Under the pieces are notes generated by a model. That model saw only the letters and a program-made list of their open reading frames with translations. It was not told where the DNA came from and did no database searches. DNA of 19,177 nucleotides from Burkholderiaceae bacterium (lineage in GTDB: Bacteria; Pseudomonadota; Gammaproteobacteria; Burkholderiales; Burkholderiaceae): positions 1 to 19,177 of the forward strand of contig CANISN010000010.1 of NCBI GenBank assembly GCA_947470165.1, written 5' to 3'. Made by a program: the position numbers and the translations under genes. Numbering within the stretch: position 1 is the first letter of the stretch; every line of letters begins with the position of its first letter. Positions 16,718 through 19,177 of the stretch are shown piece after piece.

Positions 16718-18870
16718 TTTGATGGGTATAGCAAATGATTTGGTAATCTTCTTCCCTGCATGGCGGAGATAAAGAAATTACGAAGAAAATAAAAGGCTGA
16801 ATCTATCAATCCAGGGTTTCGAATTGTTTCCACTCGATAAAATGATGGGCATAAAACAGCAGCATGAGCAACTTCCCCGCAATTTCCACAACCAATACAG
16901 CTACTGTTTACAGTTGTTACTGGGTCGACTCTTAAGGGGTCGGGATTCTCTTTGATGGTTAAGGAAGGACATCCGGACAGCCTAATGCAAGAATGATCTC
17001 CGGAGCATGTATCTTCATCAACGCCAAATTTTGTGTTAACAACCCGTTTACCTAACTTTAATTTTTGCGCAATTAGAGGTTTGATTCGGCGTTGCTTTGC
17101 TAAAGCACACTCTCCATCTGCAATGATGACTCTTAACCCCTTTGTATCATCTTTGACGGCTCGTTTTAGGGCCTTAATCATTTTCTCTACTTTGTAGGAT
17201 GGAATAGTCTTGATCCAACTAACGCCAACCCCACGTAAAGCTGACTCGATATCCATATCAACTGGCTGATCTTTGAAATTAACACCGCTAGAGGGGATAT
17301 TTTGATGTCCTGTTGCTGATGCATATCCATTTTTTAGTAAAACTAAAATACCACTTCCCTTATTAAACACATAGCTAGCAACACCTGAAGTCAAGCTACT
17401 ATGCCAAAACCCTCCGTCGCCCCCAATGCTAATGACCGGCTTTTCCATTAAGGGAGAAAGCCCCGCAGATGAAGCTAAACCCATGCCGTAACCAAGTATC
17501 GTGTTGCCAGCAAAGAATGGTTCTAGAGTGGCAAAACTATGGCAGCCTATATCGGCACTTATATGTAAGGGCCCAATATCTTTTTGAAGTAACTTCAGGG
17601 CAGAAAATACGGGTCTCTCAGGGCACCCAGTACAAAAAGTGGGGTATCGAGGTGGCACTGGCACACCTAATAATTCAGCGGCCTTTTTCTTAATAGATTC
17701 AATGTAGTCAATTGATTCAAGTGGCTTGGTATCAAGGCCAATGTGAATATGATCTGCGGCAAATTTCCCAATTCCTTCCAGCATTACCAGCCCAATATAT
17801 TCTCCAGCCAATGGGAAGTAATTCTTACCGCCGACATTCGTGCTAAGTTTCAAGTCATGACAAAACGCTTTGATTGCTTGCTCAAGAAACGCCGGCTGCC
17901 CTTCCTCAACAATCAATATATTCTTTTTATTCCTACAAAATTCTTGGATCTCAGTAGGAACCAGCGGGTAGGTAACATTCAAAACATAGAGTGGAATTTT
18001 AGAGATGCCATTTTTATCAATTAAGCCAAACGTCTCTAGCGCTCTAATGATTCCGTTATATAAGCCACCCTGCACAACAATACCAACATCTTCCAACTCT
18101 CCAGTGAAGAATTCATTCAGTTTTCTCTCTTGGATATATCTAACTGCTTCAGGCCATCTAACATTAATCTTCAACTTTTCCTGTACATAAGTTGCCGGCG
18201 GGAGGCTTATTTTGTCTGGCTCAAACAGGGATGATTGTAATTTATTGACTGTTGATATCTTTGGCTTAATATTGGTTTTAGTTTTGAAACTACCAGTCAT
18301 ATGACATGCCCGAATTCTGAGTTCAAGCATTACTGGAGTGTTGCTTGCCTCAGATAAACTAAAAGCTTCCTCAACCATATTTACAATGTGCTCAAGATCA
18401 GGGCGAGGATCGAGCAACCATATTTGGGATTTCATGGCAAAGGCATGACTGCGCTCTTGAATAATGCTTGAGCCCTCTCCGTAGTCCTCGCCAATGACAA
18501 TCACTGCCCCCCCATAAACACCAGCAGAAGCTAAGTTAGAAAGGGCGTCTGATGCAACATTGGTACCCACAATAGACTTGAAAGTAATGGCGCCACGTAT
18601 TGGGTAATTGATTGAAGCGCTCAACATTGCGGCTGCGCTTGCTTCATTGGCACAGTTTTCCACATGAACTCCTAAATCAGACAAATATTCGCCGGCATCA
18701 GAAAGTACATCTATTAAATGGGAGACTGGTGCGCCTTCGTATCCCCCTACATAAGAAACGCCAGATTGAAGAAGTGCCTTGGTAACGGCCAGAATCCCTT
18801 CTCCCTCGAAGATCTCCCCATCGCCTAATTTAAGCTGAGCAACTTCTTTTTTGAATGAACGTTCTGCCAA
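16714..18870 (-). CDS. iorA: Indolepyruvate/2-oxoacid:ferredoxin oxidoreductase subunit alpha (IorA)
   Basis: A 718-residue thiamine-diphosphate enzyme subunit that oxidatively decarboxylates aryl 2-oxo acids to acyl-CoA. The N-terminal pyrimidine-binding domain spans about 25-200 (GYEGAPVSHLIDVL, ENCANEASAAAML). The diphosphate-binding domain spans about 410-590, with FCTGCPERP (412-420), GDGGFWHSSLTSG (484-496) and N514 as cofactor-site landmarks. The C-terminal ferredoxin-like region has C622/C628/C634-P and C658/C661/C664/C674-P. The start codon is TTG at 18870, supported by TAAGGAAG 6 nt upstream; the first internal Met is residue 83, too late for the fold. It is first in the operon, directly behind the predicted promoter. 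Possible substrates are phenyl- or indolepyruvate, or an arylglyoxylate made by the PadB-like enzyme downstream. Confidence 0.87.
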   Translation of the reverse strand: MAERSFKKEVAQLKLGDGEIFEGEGILAVTKALLQSGVSYVGGYEGAPVSHLIDVLSDAGEYLSDLGVHVENCANEASAAAMLSASINYPIRGAITFKSIVGTNVASDALSNLASAGVYGGAVIVIGEDYGEGSSIIQERSHAFAMKSQIWLLDPRPDLEHIVNMVEEAFSLSEASNTPVMLELRIRACHMTGSFKTKTNIKPKISTVNKLQSSLFEPDKISLPPATYVQEKLKINVRWPEAVRYIQERKLNEFFTGELEDVGIVVQGGLYNGIIRALETFGLIDKNGISKIPLYVLNVTYPLVPTEIQEFCRNKKNILIVEEGQPAFLEQAIKAFCHDLKLSTNVGGKNYFPLAGEYIGLVMLEGIGKFAADHIHIGLDTKPLESIDYIESIKKKAAELLGVPVPPRYPTFCTGCPERPVFSALKLLQKDIGPLHISADIGCHSFATLEPFFAGNTILGYGMGLASSAGLSPLMEKPVISIGGDGGFWHSSLTSGVASYVFNKGSGILVLLKNGYASATGHQNIPSSGVNFKDQPVDMDIESALRGVGVSWIKTIPSYKVEKMIKALKRAVKDDTKGLRVIIADGECALAKQRRIKPLIAQKLKLGKRVVNTKFGVDEDTCSGDHSCIRLSGCPSLTIKENPDPLRVDPVTTVNSSCIGCGNCGEVAHAAVLCPSFYRVETIRNPGLIDSAFYFLRNFFISAMQGRRLPNHLLYPSK

Positions 18871-18921
18871 GGGTCTTCCTTATTTTTTATCTACAGATTA
18901 GCCATATACATTGGTTTTTTT

Positions 18922-18950
18922 AGGATAGACACATATTAAAAATCTATCAA
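18922..18950 (-). promoter_or_regulatory. Predicted sigma70-type promoter of the ior-liv-pad operon
   Basis: On the minus strand TTGATA (18945-18950) and TATCCT (18922-18927) are separated by 17 bp, matching the -35/-10 consensus at 5 and 4 of 6 positions. The start of transcription would fall near 18915, giving a leader of about 45 nt before the iorA TTG start. This is the only good promoter-like pair I found upstream of the operon. Confidence 0.5.
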
Positions 18951-18953
18951 TAC

Positions 18954-18959
18954 TATAAT
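18954..18959 (+). promoter_or_regulatory. Candidate -10 hexamer for the divergent LysR gene
   Basis: A perfect TATAAT lies on the plus strand about 60 bp upstream of the regulator ATG. The nearest TTGACA-like hexamer (TAGACA at 18926-18931) is 22 bp away, too far for a normal spacer, so the promoter would be weak or regulator-dependent. The hexamer is 3 bp from the operon's -35 box, so the two promoters would compete for polymerase. Confidence 0.4.
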
Positions 18960-18973
18960 TTGTATATGTAATA

Positions 18974-19000
18974 TAGATAAAGTAGATAATTTAGATAAAG
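18974..19000. repeat. Three contiguous 9-bp TAGATAA repeats in the divergent promoter region
   Basis: TAGATAAAG (18974-18982), TAGATAATT (18983-18991) and TAGATAAAG (18992-19000) are directly abutting. They lie about 59-85 bp upstream of the predicted operon start, where LysR-type regulators usually place their recognition site. An inverted TTTATCTA occurs at 18886-18893 and an ATCTATC at 18942-18948. An imperfect dyad with CTATA/TATAG ends spans 18953-18976. The repeats are read directly; a regulator-binding role is inferred. Confidence 0.6.
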
Positions 19001-19017
19001 TCACTCGAGCTAACCCC

Positions 19018-19177
19018 ATGAAAACATTAGATTTAAATTTAGTCAGAATATATGTGTCGATATTTGAGGCAAAGTCCGTATCCAAGGCCGCAGTAATACT
19101 CTCAATGACTCAGCCTTCAGTTAGCTATGGGTTAGCCCGCCTACGAGAAGTTTTTAAGGACAGGCTTTTTGAACGTA
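19018..19177 (+). CDS. LysR-type transcriptional regulator, N-terminal part (cut by window edge)
   Basis: The first 53 codons of a LysR-family regulator, running off the right end. The N-terminal winged helix-turn-helix is unmistakable: LDLNLVRIYVSIFEAKSVS, then AAVILSMTQPSVSYGLARLRE and KDRLFER, the usual end of the DNA-binding domain. The ATG has no good Shine-Dalgarno sequence, but the next codons fit the family N-terminus exactly. It is transcribed divergently from the minus-strand operon across a 147-bp gap. This is the classical arrangement in which a LysR-type regulator controls the neighbouring operon and its own gene in response to a pathway compound. The effector domain is outside the window, so the inducer class cannot be judged. 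Confidence 0.9.
   Translation, partial: MKTLDLNLVRIYVSIFEAKSVSKAAVILSMTQPSVSYGLARLREVFKDRLFER

Noticed and set aside
18950..18965. ATAC...GTAT pair like a CatM/BenM-type LysR site
   Set aside because: The spacer is 8 bp rather than the 7 bp of that consensus and the interior is not symmetric, so I did not call it a specific site.

Overview
The window looks like a chromosomal segment of a low-GC betaproteobacterium, most likely a Burkholderiales relative such as Polynucleobacter. This is inferred from the A+T-rich base use together with betaproteobacterial-type Liv, Ior and Pad-like proteins; no rRNA or other phylogenetic marker is present. No mobile element, tRNA, rRNA or CRISPR array was seen.

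Layout. Positions 1-483 hold no convincing gene. Positions 484-2899 (+ strand) carry a small set of a MaoC-type hotdog dehydratase, a 12-TM MFS permease and a DUF1330 protein. Positions 2910-18870 (- strand) are filled by one compact, co-directional block of eleven genes, in transcription order: iorA, iorB, an AMP-forming acyl-CoA ligase, a periplasmic branched-chain-amino-acid-type binding protein, livH, a livM-livG fusion, livF, a FlK-like hotdog thioesterase, a molybdopterin oxidoreductase of the phenylacetyl-CoA:acceptor oxidoreductase (PadB) type, a four-cluster Fe-S protein fused to an NrfD-like membrane anchor, and an EamA/DMT exporter. Four junctions overlap (ATGA three times, TAATG once) and most other gaps are under 90 bp, so the block reads as one operon. 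Across a 147-bp divergent promoter region, a LysR-type regulator starts at 19018 on the + strand and runs off the right edge.

How the genes may work together. The ABC system would import an aromatic or other hydrophobic acid, and the ligase would form its CoA thioester. The PadB-like Mo enzyme with its Fe-S/membrane partner would oxidise the alpha carbon of an arylacetyl-CoA to a 2-oxo acid, delivering electrons to quinone. IorAB, a thiamine-diphosphate 2-oxoacid oxidoreductase, would decarboxylate that 2-oxo acid (or an arylpyruvate) to an acyl-CoA. The FlK-like thioesterase could release a free acid or CoA. This would be an oxygenase-free arylacetate alpha-oxidation route in which IorAB replaces the multisubunit phenylglyoxylate oxidoreductase of the classical pad cluster. 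The enzyme families are well supported by sequence; the substrate and the order of steps are inference. No ring-reducing, ring-epoxidising or ring-cleaving gene lies in the window.

Regulation. The divergent region holds a good sigma70-like promoter for the operon (TTGATA-N17-TATCCT), a TATAAT hexamer for the regulator, and three contiguous 9-bp TAGATAA repeats about 60-85 bp upstream of the predicted operon start, the usual place for a LysR-type recognition site. A perfect 12-bp inverted repeat between the binding-protein gene and livH is likely to set differential expression within the operon.
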